Below, in pieces: positions 23,768-31,877 of a stretch of DNA of 35,390 nt. Within the stretch, counting starts at the first letter, position 1, and each line of letters begins with the position of its first letter. The translations under genes and the position numbers were made by a program. The stretch lies in contig QXWO01000056.1 of the NCBI GenBank assembly GCA_009911035.1, forward strand, positions 1 to 35,390, given 5' to 3'. The notes beneath the pieces were generated by a model, which was not told the DNA's origin, searched no databases, and saw nothing but the letters and a program-made list of their open reading frames with translations. Source of the DNA: Lachnospiraceae bacterium. GTDB taxonomy: Bacteria; Bacillota; Clostridia; Lachnospirales; Lachnospiraceae.

Positions 23768-24781
23768 ATGCATATGGCAGACGCGCTGGTTGCGCCGGCA
23801 GTGGCAGGAACAATGTATGCCTGTTCAGGTGCGGCTATGGGGTATTCAATGAAAAAGGTGAGGCTGGAAAATGCGCCTGAAAAAATTCCTGTTATGGGGG
23901 TTATGGGGGCTTTTGTTTTTGCAGCACAGATGATTAACTTTACAATTCCGGGGACCGGATCCTCGGGACATTTATGCGGAGGTATGCTGCTTTCCGCGGT
24001 TTTGGGGCCGGAGGCAGGGTTCCTTTCCATGATAGGTGTTCTGCTGGTGCAGTGCCTTCTTTTTGCAGACGGAGGGCTTCTGGCGCTCGGGTGTAATGTG
24101 TGGAATATGGCCTTTTACGGCTGTTTTGTGGGGGCACTGGTAATTTGGAAGCATGTTATGAAAAACGGCATGTCCCGAAAAAAGATCATTGCGGCTTCAA
24201 TTTTAGGGTGTATGTTTACACTGCAGATGGGCGCCTTTTCCGTGACACTGGAAACGCTGGCGTCGGGCATCACAGAGCTTCCTTTTGGCGTCTTTGTGTC
24301 AGTTATGCAGCCGATTCATCTGGCGATTGGTCTGGTGGAAGGTTTGATTACGGCGGCTGTGCTGGTATTTATTTATGAGGCAAGGCCGGAACTTTTATGG
24401 GGATACAACGCTTGCGGTCCGGAGAATGCTCCGGTGGGGAGGATGTCTTATAAGAGGACGATCGCTGTCCTTGCAATAGCGGCGGCAGTCACAGGCGGGC
24501 TGGTGTCTCTGGCGGCGTCTTCCCATCCCGACGGGCTGGAATGGTCTATGGAGCAGGTAGCCGGGACTGCAGAGCTGGAAGCGGAAGGCGGCGCTTATAC
24601 GGCCGCAGGGCAGATTCAGGAGGCTACAGCAATACTTCCCGATTATGCATGGAAAAGCAGTGAGTCGGTTACGGGAACTTCTTTTTCAGGAATTTTCGGC
24701 GGAGCGGTGGTAATCTTTTTGTCCGTGGGAGTGTGTTATATGCTGCGCTTTTTTAAGGGAAGGTCAGTAAAGCATGAATAA
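23768..24781 (+). CDS. larMN: ECF nickel transporter, fused M and N components (CbiM/NikMN type)
   Basis: The 337-residue protein is the substrate-binding S component plus N subunit of a group I energy-coupling factor transporter. ATG 23768 is fixed by AGGAAGGAGAGG and by the function of the N-terminus: in NikM/CbiM the amino group and His2 bind the metal, and here the protein starts MHMADALVAP. The third conserved ligand is His68 in GSSGHLCGG. Six or seven spans fill residues 5-225. A final part (about 230-337) has a span, then SLAASSHPDGLEWSMEQ, the extracytoplasmic CbiN/NikN signature, and a last span. The same family imports cobalt; the choice of nickel rests on the larBCE genes downstream. 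It overlaps the next gene by 8 bases. Confidence 0.88.
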   Translation: MHMADALVAPAVAGTMYACSGAAMGYSMKKVRLENAPEKIPVMGVMGAFVFAAQMINFTIPGTGSSGHLCGGMLLSAVLGPEAGFLSMIGVLLVQCLLFADGGLLALGCNVWNMAFYGCFVGALVIWKHVMKNGMSRKKIIAASILGCMFTLQMGAFSVTLETLASGITELPFGVFVSVMQPIHLAIGLVEGLITAAVLVFIYEARPELLWGYNACGPENAPVGRMSYKRTIAVLAIAAAVTGGLVSLAASSHPDGLEWSMEQVAGTAELEAEGGAYTAAGQIQEATAILPDYAWKSSESVTGTSFSGIFGGAVVIFLSVGVCYMLRFFKGRSVKHE

Positions 24782-25571
24782 GCTCCAGAAGGCAGTAAAA
24801 GATATTCACATCGTAGATGAAGGGGAGGCAGGCAGGAAGGGACAGGGGATGGTTCATCCCCTGTCCCGGCTGGTGGTGACGGTCTGGTATATCCTTCTGA
24901 CAGTATCCTTTCCCAAGTATGACTTGAGCGGCCTTGGGGCTATGGTGGTATATCTGCTGGTTACGGGCATATGGGAGGAAATTTCTTTTAAGGAAGCGCT
25001 GGGCCGTATATGGCCTGTCCTGATTCTGGCGGGAGCAGTGGGGATTGCCAATCCTTTGGTGGACAAAAAGGTGTACTGGGAGAGCGGCAGTCTTGCTGTC
25101 ACTTACGGTATGGTTTCCATGGTTACGCTGATGCTGAAAGGAATTTTCTGTGTCATGGCTTCTTATCTTTTAATTATGACTGTAGGCATGGAAGGCATAT
25201 GCAGTAGTTTAAGGAGCCTGCATGTGCCCAGGGAATTTGTGACGATTCTGCTTTTGATGCACCGTTACCTGATTGTACTTTTAAAGGAAGCAGAGCGGAT
25301 GATGCAGGCTTACAGGCTCAGGGCCCCGGGACAGAAGGGGATTCATGTGAAAGCATGGGGAGCCTTTGCAGGCCAGCTCCTTCTGCGCAGTATTGACCGG
25401 GCCCAGACAGTCTATGAAAGTATGCTTCTTAGGGGCTATACCGGAGAGATTATAGGAAAACGCCTTGTGGCAGGAAGATGGTCCAGCCTCTGCTATGCGG
25501 CTTTCTGGGCGCTGGCGCTGGCAGGCATCCGTATACTGCCTGTTTTTCAGATCGTGGGAAGCCTGTTTTAA
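24774..25571 (+). CDS. larQ: ECF transporter T component (CbiQ/NikQ type)
   Basis: The 265-residue membrane protein links the ATPase to the metal-binding subunit. Spans occur at about 30-75, 90-110 and 118-140 and near the C-terminus (about 240-260). The cytoplasmic helices carry the coupling motifs seen in CbiQ, including AYRLRAPGQ (about 181-189) and ESMLLRGYTGE (about 217-227). It begins in an ATGA-type overlap with the MN gene, so translation is coupled, and is followed 48 bases later by the ATPase gene. Confidence 0.92.
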   Translation: MNKLQKAVKDIHIVDEGEAGRKGQGMVHPLSRLVVTVWYILLTVSFPKYDLSGLGAMVVYLLVTGIWEEISFKEALGRIWPVLILAGAVGIANPLVDKKVYWESGSLAVTYGMVSMVTLMLKGIFCVMASYLLIMTVGMEGICSSLRSLHVPREFVTILLLMHRYLIVLLKEAERMMQAYRLRAPGQKGIHVKAWGAFAGQLLLRSIDRAQTVYESMLLRGYTGEIIGKRLVAGRWSSLCYAAFWALALAGIRILPVFQIVGSLF

Positions 25572-25619
25572 TAGACATGTGGTTTGGGGGATTACCGGAC
25601 AGGATAAGGAGTTACAGGA

Positions 25620-26348
25620 GTGAAGGACATTAACATAGAAGACCTTACTTTTGCGTACAGCAATAAAATTGAAGTGCTGCATCACATTTCCCTTGTAGTG
25701 GAGAGCGGGGAATCGGTGGGGTTGATTGGGGCTAATGGAGCCGGAAAATCAACCCTGCTTAAGCTGCTGGTGGGACTTGCAGAAGGATATCAGGGAAGTA
25801 TTGCCCTTGGGGGGCTTAGGGTGGAGAAAAAAAATCTGGCCAGGATACGGGCAAAAGCCGGATATGTGTTTCAGGATTCGGAAAGCCAGTTGTTTTTATC
25901 CACCGTCTATGAGGATGTTGCTTTTGGCCCCAGAAATTACGGACTTGCAGAGGAAGAGGTAGACGGACGGGTCATGGAAGCCCTTCGGAAAATGCATATA
26001 GAGGATTTAAAGGACAGGCAGATTTACCGGATGTCGGGCGGGCAGAAAAAGCTGGCATCTATTGCCACCATATTGTCTTTAGAGCCAAAAGTGATGCTTC
26101 TGGACGAGCCCTCCATTGCCCTTGACCCCAGAAACAGGCGGACGCTGATCCATATTTTAAATGAGATAAGGGAAACAAAAGTGATTGCCACCCACGATCT
26201 GGATATGGTGTGGGATACCTGTGAAAGGACGGTCCTTATTTCCGCAGGCAGGGTAAGGAAAGATGGAAAAACCCGGGAAATCTTAAGGGATAAGGAGCTT
26301 TTGGAAGCAAACGGGCTGGAACTGCCCCTTAGTATGCAGCGTTTATAA
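25620..26348 (+). CDS. larO: ECF transporter ATP-binding protein (CbiO/NikO type)
   Basis: The 242-residue ABC ATPase powers nickel uptake together with the M, N and Q components. It has the Walker A motif GANGAGKST (about 38-46), a Q-loop FQDSESQLF (about 87-95) of the CbiO type, the signature MSGGQKK (about 139-145), Walker B VMLLDEPS (about 158-165) and the switch His in ATHDLD (about 191-196). Translation starts at GTG 25620 behind AAGGAG. Only one ATPase gene is present, as expected for group I cobalt and nickel systems, in which it forms a homodimer. Confidence 0.94.
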   Translation: MKDINIEDLTFAYSNKIEVLHHISLVVESGESVGLIGANGAGKSTLLKLLVGLAEGYQGSIALGGLRVEKKNLARIRAKAGYVFQDSESQLFLSTVYEDVAFGPRNYGLAEEEVDGRVMEALRKMHIEDLKDRQIYRMSGGQKKLASIATILSLEPKVMLLDEPSIALDPRNRRTLIHILNEIRETKVIATHDLDMVWDTCERTVLISAGRVRKDGKTREILRDKELLEANGLELPLSMQRL

Positions 26349-26378
26349 CAGGTTTGGAATGGGACGGAGGATATCTGG

Positions 26379-27134
26379 TTGGAAGCAAGAGAAGTATTGG
26401 AACAGGTAAAAGCTGGAAGCATTTCTATAGAGGAAGCTGAAAAATATTTCAGAAAACAGCCTTTTGAGGAATTGGGGTATGCAAAGCTGGATACGCACAG
26501 GGAGATTCGTTCCGGGTTTCCGGAGGTGGTCTTTTGCAGCGGAAAACCGGATGAATATCTGGCAGCTATTTATCAGAAGCTCTTTGAGAAAAATGGAGAA
26601 GTATTTGGAACCAGAGCAGACGGGCATCAGTTTGAACTGGTGAAAGCGGTTTTGCCTCAGGTGTCCTATGACAGGACATCCCGTATATTGAAAATTGAAA
26701 AGCCGGACAAAATCAGATACGGGAAGATTGCAGTCTGTACGGCGGGGACGGCGGATATACCAGTGGCAGAGGAGGCAGCCCAGACGGCAGAGTATTTCGG
26801 CTCTTATGTGGAGCGGATCTATGATGTGGGAGTCAGCGGCCTTCACAGGCTTCTTTCCCGGATGGACACCATACAGGAGGCAAACTGTGTGGTAGCGGTG
26901 GCAGGGATGGAAGGCGCCCTTGCCAGTGTTATCGGAGGACTGGTGAGCAGGCCGGTGATTGCAGTGCCCACCTCTGTGGGATACGGGGCCAGTATGCATG
27001 GGCTTTCGGCATTGCTGACCATGATCAATTCCTGTGCCAACGGTATTGCAGTGGTGAATATTGATAATGGCTATGGAGCCGGATATGTGGCGGCCCAGAT
27101 CAACAGGCTGGGGTGCAGACAGGAAGGAGAATAA
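26379..27134 (+). CDS. larB: LarB, pyridinium-3,5-biscarboxylic acid mononucleotide synthase
   Basis: LarB carboxylates and hydrolyses nicotinic acid adenine dinucleotide, the first step of nickel-pincer nucleotide synthesis. The 251-residue protein has the LarB-specific N-terminal part (FEELGYAKLDTHREIRSGFP, then EVVFCSGKP) and a PurE-like C-terminal domain (about 115-250) with TAGTADIPVAEEAAQTAEYF, DVGVSGLHRLL and AVAGMEGALASVIGGLV followed by PVIAVPTSVGYGAS. Translation begins at TTG 26379, supported by GGAGG nine bases before it; no nearby ATG fits. It follows the ATPase gene by 30 bases and precedes larC by three. Confidence 0.94.
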   Translation: MEAREVLEQVKAGSISIEEAEKYFRKQPFEELGYAKLDTHREIRSGFPEVVFCSGKPDEYLAAIYQKLFEKNGEVFGTRADGHQFELVKAVLPQVSYDRTSRILKIEKPDKIRYGKIAVCTAGTADIPVAEEAAQTAEYFGSYVERIYDVGVSGLHRLLSRMDTIQEANCVVAVAGMEGALASVIGGLVSRPVIAVPTSVGYGASMHGLSALLTMINSCANGIAVVNIDNGYGAGYVAAQINRLGCRQEGE

Positions 27135-27137
27135 ACG

Positions 27138-28466
27138 GTGGGAAAGACATTATATCTGGAATGTAATACGGGAATCAGCGGCGATATGACAGTGGCGGCC
27201 CTGCTGGATGCCGGAGCGGACAGGAAAATCCTCAAAGATGCTCTGGAAAGCCTGCCGATGCAGGGATTTACGGTTGAAATAAGCAGGGTAAAAAAGGCGG
27301 GGCTGGATGCCTGTGACTTTCTTGTGAAGCTGGACGCGGCCCATGAAAATCATGACCACGACATGGCTTATCTACATGGGCATGAACAGCATCACCATGA
27401 AAAAGAGGAAGTGCACGATCATGGGCACCATCACCATGAAAAAGAGGAAGTGTACAGCCATGAGCACTCTGACCATGAGCATCCCCATGAGCATAGGGGG
27501 CTGCCTGAAATACTGGATATTATAGATAAAGCGAAGATAACTCCCCGTGCAAAGGACACGGCGGCCGGGATTTTCCGTATACTGGCGGAGGCGGAGGCCA
27601 AAGCCCACGGCGTTCCCTTGGAGCAGGTACATTTTCATGAAGTAGGGGCAGTGGACTCCATTGTAGATATTATTGCGGCAGCAGTGTGTCTGGATGATCT
27701 GGACATTACGGAAGTGATAGTGCCTTTTGTGTGCGAGGGAACGGGGACGGTCAGGTGTCAGCACGGAATTCTTCCGGTTCCGGTCCCTGCGGTGGTAAAT
27801 ATTATGGAAGCCTGCCGGCTTCCGGTGAGAATTACAGAAGTAAAGGGAGAGCTGGTAACACCTACGGGGGCGGCAATTACGGCGGCTGTCATGACCTCGA
27901 CCAAGCTCCCGGAACAGTTTCAGATAGTGAAAGTCGGGATAGGTGCGGGAAAACGCAGTTATGAAAGACCCAGTCTGCTTAGGGCTTTTCTGATAGAGCC
28001 GGAATTTAACCGGCAGGGAGATAGGCGGGACAGGGAAGATGTGATTTTTAAACTGGAAACAAATATCGACGACTGCACGGGGGAAGCTTTGGGCTGTGTG
28101 ATGGAGCGGCTTATGGAAGCAGGGGCCAGAGACGTCCACTTTATTCCTGTCTATATGAAAAAGAACCGTCCTGCTTATGAACTGGCAGTTATCTGTGATG
28201 AAAGCAATATCCACAAGCTAGAACAGATTATTTTTGAGGAGACTACCACCATAGGAATCCGGCGCACAAGGATGGAACGCACGATTCTGCCAAGGGAGAG
28301 TGCCAGTGTTATGCTTGAAGACGGAGGGGAACTGAAAGTGAAGAAATGTATCCTGCCCGGCGGACAGGTGAGGTGTTACCCGGAGTATGACAGTGTGGTA
28401 CAGCTTGCAAAAGAAAAAGGATGGACGTTTGGACAGGTGATGGACTCTTTCAGGCGGTCATTATAA
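27138..28466 (+). CDS. larC: LarC, nickel insertion protein (NPN cofactor cyclometallase)
   Basis: LarC inserts Ni2+ into the bisthiocarboxylated nucleotide made by LarB and LarE, using CTP. The 442-residue protein starts MGKTLYLECNTGISGDMTVA at GTG 27138 (AGGAAGGAG upstream). A His-rich insert with 20 His in residues 69-119 probably stores or hands over Ni2+. HFHEVGAVDSIVDI, CEGTGTVRCQHGILPVPVPA and ELVTPTGAA are core motifs; ETNIDDCTGE (about 309-318) marks the C2 half. In Lactiplantibacillus plantarum the two halves are joined by programmed frameshifting; here the frame is continuous. The His region includes a 39-bp-period DNA repeat (27390-27413 and 27429-27452), showing that it can expand. 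Confidence 0.95.
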   Translation: MGKTLYLECNTGISGDMTVAALLDAGADRKILKDALESLPMQGFTVEISRVKKAGLDACDFLVKLDAAHENHDHDMAYLHGHEQHHHEKEEVHDHGHHHHEKEEVYSHEHSDHEHPHEHRGLPEILDIIDKAKITPRAKDTAAGIFRILAEAEAKAHGVPLEQVHFHEVGAVDSIVDIIAAAVCLDDLDITEVIVPFVCEGTGTVRCQHGILPVPVPAVVNIMEACRLPVRITEVKGELVTPTGAAITAAVMTSTKLPEQFQIVKVGIGAGKRSYERPSLLRAFLIEPEFNRQGDRRDREDVIFKLETNIDDCTGEALGCVMERLMEAGARDVHFIPVYMKKNRPAYELAVICDESNIHKLEQIIFEETTTIGIRRTRMERTILPRESASVMLEDGGELKVKKCILPGGQVRCYPEYDSVVQLAKEKGWTFGQVMDSFRRSL

Positions 28467-28516
28467 AGTCAGAAAGCTGATTTGAAAATTTGTATTTGTG
28501 TATGATGGGAGAGCAT

Positions 28517-29341
28517 ATGTTTAGTTTTGGGAACAGAAAAGAAAAGTTTCTGGCAAATATGCGGCAATTTGCCGGGCAGGATATTATGGTTGCCTTTTCG
28601 GGAGGCGTTGACAGCAGTCTCATCCTTAAAACTGCCTGCGATATGGCGCAGGAGATGGGGACGCGGGTATATGCTGTCACCATGCAGACCATGCTCCACC
28701 CGGCAGGAGAGATTGAGGAAGCAAAGAGAATCTGCCGGGAGATGAAAGCCGGGCATATTGTGATTGCAATAGATGAATTAAAGGAAGCGGGCATTATGGA
28801 TAACCCGCCGGAGCGCTGCTATCTGTGTAAGAAGCATCTTTTTACCAGAATAAAGGAAAAGGCGGCGGAGCTTGGAATCGGTATAATTTTAGAGGGGACC
28901 AACGGGGATGATCTCCATGTATACCGTCCGGGGATCCGGGCTTTGAAGGAACTTCAAATCATCAGCCCGCTGGCGGAGGCAGGGATTTCCAAGGAGGAAG
29001 TAAGGAAGCTGGCATCAGAGTATGGGATAGAAACGGCTTCTAAGCCTTCCATGCCCTGTCTTGCCACAAGATTCCCCTATGGGACGACCCTTACCTACAA
29101 GGAGATGGAACGGGTGGAACAGGGAGAAGCGTATCTTAGAGGTCTGGGCCTTAATAATGTGCGGATCCGCGTTCACGGAACCATTGTGAGAGTGGAAGTG
29201 GATGAAGGGGCATTTGGGGAAGTGATAAAGCGGAAGAATGAAATTATCTCCTTTCTGCAAGAGCTGGGATATATATATGTGACCCTTGACTTGGAGGGAT
29301 TCCGCTCCGGCAGCATGGATGTGGGTTTAAAGAGTGGCTGA
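28517..29341 (+). CDS. larE: LarE, ATP-dependent sulfur transferase for the NPN cofactor
   Basis: LarE adenylates the nucleotide carboxylates and replaces their oxygen with sulfur. ATG 28517 is preferred (GGGAG upstream); ATG 28502 is an alternative. The 274-residue protein has the PP-loop SGGVDSS (about 28-34) and EGTNGDD (about 126-132). Cys181 in PSMPCLATRFPYG corresponds to the sacrificial cysteine of the Lactiplantibacillus enzyme. In addition there is a CYLC pair (Cys101 and Cys104), so three cysteines are available, the set used by the iron-sulfur-dependent LarE type described from Thermotoga. That type would carry sulfur on a cluster and avoid being consumed. It ends the operon; no terminator is clear before the convergent AraC gene. 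Confidence 0.93.
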   Translation: MFSFGNRKEKFLANMRQFAGQDIMVAFSGGVDSSLILKTACDMAQEMGTRVYAVTMQTMLHPAGEIEEAKRICREMKAGHIVIAIDELKEAGIMDNPPERCYLCKKHLFTRIKEKAAELGIGIILEGTNGDDLHVYRPGIRALKELQIISPLAEAGISKEEVRKLASEYGIETASKPSMPCLATRFPYGTTLTYKEMERVEQGEAYLRGLGLNNVRIRVHGTIVRVEVDEGAFGEVIKRKNEIISFLQELGYIYVTLDLEGFRSGSMDVGLKSG

Positions 29342-29355
29342 AAGCTGGTTTGTGA

Positions 29356-30198
29356 TTAATGGGAAGGCTCCCGGCGGATGGAGGAAGGCGTACATCCGTA
29401 CAGGGCTTTAAAAGAAGAATTAAATAATTTCTGGTTCGTAAAACCATTGGCCTCCATGACTTCTGAAATGGGGGCATTTGTATTTAATAAATCTTCATAG
29501 GTATGGGCCAGCCTGACTTCACTTAAATAGTTTAAAAATGTCATACCCATGTTTTTCTTAAAAAAGCGGCAGAAATATTCCCGCCCAATACCCAACAGGC
29601 CGGCGGCATCATCCAGAGAAACGGGTTCCCTGAAATGTTCCTCCACATAGGTAATGATATTCCGGATGCGCTGCATTGCATGAGAGTCACCTCCGGGGCA
29701 TGGACTGGACTGACTTACGGAAAAAAAACGGATTAGGCGTGATACGATCTGGAGCACAAGCCCTTCCGCCTCCATGCGGTAAGTGAGCGGTTCTTCCATA
29801 TACAGTCTTGTAAGGGCTTCCAGCAGTTCACAGGCGCTTCGGTATACAGGAAACTGTTCGTCGGAAACATCCTCCGGGGTGCAGAGAATCTGATAGGAGT
29901 CAATTTCCGGGAAATACTGGCGGATATGCTTTTTGGAGACATGAATGCAGACGAACATGGAAAGCTCGTCATAGGTATAAGTGCTGTGTACCTTGCGGGA
30001 CTCTACAACGAGCATATGTTTATTCAATAGACGAAATTTTTTACCTTCGATGGTAATATCTGCCGCGCCGTTTAGGGGATAGAGAATTTCCAGTTCCTCA
30101 TGCCAGTGCAGGGGAAAATAACCGCCGGGAGCGGTAGTGTATGCGATGGATATTCCGGTGGAGAGAGGGCTGGCAGCCGCATAATATGAGTTTTCCAT
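29356..30198 (-). CDS. AraC family transcriptional regulator with cupin sensor domain
   Basis: ATG 30198 (GGAG eight bases upstream) gives a 280-residue protein. The N-terminal half (about 15-95) is a cupin-like ligand domain with YFPLHWHEELEILY, whose His-x-His-x3-Glu pattern is conserved in this group. The C-terminal 100 residues hold the two helix-turn-helix motifs of AraC/XylS proteins, VSLDDAAGLLGIGREYFCRF and ISEVMEANGFTNQKLFNSSF followed by YGCTPSSIRRE. Such regulators respond to sugars or related small molecules; the ligand here is unknown. It converges with larE and is divergent from the 61-aa gene, with direct repeats between them that fit its binding mode. Confidence 0.92.
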   Translation of the reverse strand: MENSYYAAASPLSTGISIAYTTAPGGYFPLHWHEELEILYPLNGAADITIEGKKFRLLNKHMLVVESRKVHSTYTYDELSMFVCIHVSKKHIRQYFPEIDSYQILCTPEDVSDEQFPVYRSACELLEALTRLYMEEPLTYRMEAEGLVLQIVSRLIRFFSVSQSSPCPGGDSHAMQRIRNIITYVEEHFREPVSLDDAAGLLGIGREYFCRFFKKNMGMTFLNYLSEVRLAHTYEDLLNTNAPISEVMEANGFTNQKLFNSSFKALYGCTPSSIRREPSH

Positions 30199-30319
30199 AG
30201 AGTGTCTCCTGCTTATTTTATTGGCTTTATTATACTTCCGGACAAGGAAAACGGCAAGGGTGATTGGCATCTGTTAGAAAGCAATTTTCAAACACATGCT
30301 AGACAGAAAGAAGAATAAA

Positions 30320-30351
30320 AGTCAATATCGCCGTAAAAAGAGTCAAAATCA
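30320..30351 (+). promoter_or_regulatory. Direct repeat, AraC-type operator candidate
   Basis: AGTCAATAT (30320-30328) and AGTCAAAAT (30341-30349) are in direct orientation, exactly 21 bp apart, which is two helical turns. AraC proteins bind such paired half-sites with their two helix-turn-helix motifs. The site lies between the divergent AraC gene and the 61-aa gene. Confidence 0.5.
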
Positions 30352-30438
30352 AACCTAGAATTTTCCCTTTTTGGGCTGTAAGATATAGCATGTAAAGCGA
30401 AAGCAGAACAACAGCTTGGAAAGAGAGGTTATCAGATT

Positions 30439-30624
30439 ATGAGTACAACAGCTTTAACAGGAAAAGTTTATACAGAAGGTAGAAACAGAGTATCCCTTAA
30501 GGAAAGAATTGTGGAATATTTCAGGACATCAATGGAAGAATATGGTGCGGAAATCGCATGCGGCATGCTTGCAATGTCAGGAAACACCAATGCGGGTCTT
30601 GTTTATCAGATGTTAAAGAAATAG
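30439..30624 (+). CDS. Small conserved-looking hypothetical protein (61 aa)
   Basis: The protein begins MSTTALTGKVYTEGRNRVSL and has two predicted helices, KERIVEYFRTSMEEYGAEIA and the Gly/Ala-rich CGMLAMSGNTNAGLVYQMLK. AGAGAGG precedes the ATG, and it has its own terminator, so it is a monocistronic gene. There are no signal peptide, membrane span or metal motif. I do not recognise a function. Its divergent arrangement with an AraC regulator, with a candidate operator between, suggests that the regulator controls it. Confidence 0.75.
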   Translation: MSTTALTGKVYTEGRNRVSLKERIVEYFRTSMEEYGAEIACGMLAMSGNTNAGLVYQMLKK

Positions 30625-30670
30625 ACTGATGAAGGGCATGGAAAAACAAAAGAATAACCGAAGGGAATAA

Positions 30671-30714
30671 AAGAGCTGGTAAGCGCATGGAAATGCAGAT
30701 TACCGGTTCTTTTT
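30671..30714 (+). terminator. Rho-independent terminator after the 61-aa gene
   Basis: GAGCTGGTAA pairs imperfectly with TTACCGGTTC around an inner GCAT/ATGC stem, and the hairpin is followed by TTTTT. Stem pairing includes wobble pairs. Confidence 0.7.
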
Positions 30715-30740
30715 ACAATATGCTGGCGCAGGAAGCGTGT
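30711..30740 (+). repeat. Post-terminator motif, copy C
   Basis: TTTTTACAATATGCTGG followed by AGGAAGCGTG after a few bases. It shares TTACAATA, CTGG and AGCGTG with copy A, again straight after the T run of a terminator. Confidence 0.5.
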
Positions 30741-31097
30741 CAACGTTTGCAATAAGCCCTCTGGCGGAGTGAGACAGCGTTTTCTGATATGGTTCGTTCA
30801 CGGAGCGTACCTGTGTTTGATGGGATACAAATTAGCAGTAGATAAGGAAAATGGAATTTGGTATAATGATTTAAAGTGCAGGGGTATAGGCAATGAGAAT
30901 ATATCTGGATCCGGGAAATAGAAGTTTTACAAGGAAAATCTATAATCATTTTCTTTTCTTCACCCGTCAATTACTTTATATGATCTCTATCCATTAACAA
31001 ATATCTTTTACTTTGCTTTTATACTTTTTTTGCTTTCAGCAGTACATCCTTAGCAGGAAATAAGCAATCTACAGAAATGTAAGAAACGGAGGAAAAA
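30741..31097. other. Intergenic stretch without a clear gene
   Basis: Only a 33-codon frame (about 30820-30920, MGYKLAVDKENGIWYNDLKC onward) is readable on the plus strand; it looks like debris. A 76-codon reverse frame has no coding character. CGTTTGCAATAAG (30744-30756) recurs at 31884-31896 beyond the next gene. The last 30 bases carry the ribosome site of that gene. Confidence 0.4.
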
Positions 31098-31826
31098 ATG
31101 GTCGATTATTCACAATTTGAAGCAAGTGTAAAATCCGGTATCCATGCAGATGTGAGCCGGATACGGCAGAAGGATGAAATAATAAAAGCCGTTGTCAAAA
31201 AGCGGAGAAGCTCCGCGATAATCTGCGTGTGCTTCCTATGTATGGCAGGAATTTCTTTGTTTAAAAGCTGGATTCCCGCCGTTATCTGTTTCCTTCTTGC
31301 ATTGTTTTTCCTATGGCGGGCTGTCGGAAAATTTTCTGACGAATATTTACGGGAAATGTACGAGGAGGGGCTTTTGGTTCCCGGCATGATCGTGAATACG
31401 GACCCTCTTACTATCATGGCAATCGCAAACATGACTGTGCGGGATGGTGCGGCAACCGTAAATGGGTGCTACTGTCTGGAGGTGAAGGAGCTTGACGGGG
31501 CACAAAAAATTCTATTTGAAAAAATCCCCTGCTCCTGTTTTTTCTGCTATGAGGGCGGCGATTACCATTCTTCCTTCCAGCCCCATCCTCTCTATTGGGG
31601 AACGGCAGATCAGCAGTCTATTCAAGAAGCGCTAAGACAGGTGGAGGAAGACAACAAAGAAAATGCCAGAAACGAATGGGAAGTGCTCAAGGAGGTTGCA
31701 CGGCAGTTCCCTGATTTGGGAAACGGAAACTTGATTTTATTGGATGAAAATTACGTTCCCTTCGGGAAAAAGAACTACATGGACAGCAACTATAAGCCCC
31801 TCAACGAGGAAGCTGACCCCAAGTAA
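31098..31826 (+). CDS. Two-span membrane protein, possibly DUF3239-like
   Basis: The 242-residue protein begins MVDYSQFEASVKSGIHADVS behind CGGAGG. Residues about 40-75 hold two adjacent membrane spans separated by a short turn (SLFKSWIPA). The rest is cytoplasmic or outside and includes a domain (about 85-185) with GLLVPGMIVNTDPLTIMAIA and FQPHPLYWGTADQQSIQEAL. The PLYWG-like block recalls uncharacterised DUF3239-type proteins, but I hold this loosely. It is followed by coding debris and two small acidic proteins, an arrangement seen for stray immunity genes of contact-dependent toxins. Membrane-bound immunity is one possibility. Confidence 0.7.
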   Translation: MVDYSQFEASVKSGIHADVSRIRQKDEIIKAVVKKRRSSAIICVCFLCMAGISLFKSWIPAVICFLLALFFLWRAVGKFSDEYLREMYEEGLLVPGMIVNTDPLTIMAIANMTVRDGAATVNGCYCLEVKELDGAQKILFEKIPCSCFFCYEGGDYHSSFQPHPLYWGTADQQSIQEALRQVEEDNKENARNEWEVLKEVARQFPDLGNGNLILLDENYVPFGKKNYMDSNYKPLNEEADPK

Positions 31827-31877
31827 TATGTTCCATTTAAGGAAACGCTGATGAAAGTGTTTCCTTAAAATTGAAAG

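Noticed and set aside
27372-28214. 280-codon reverse frame inside larC
   Set aside because: It is a shadow of larC; the His-rich segment gives Met/Val-rich antisense residues.
30740-30970. 76-codon reverse frame in an intergenic stretch
   Set aside because: It has no ribosome site, no family features and is rich in rare residues.
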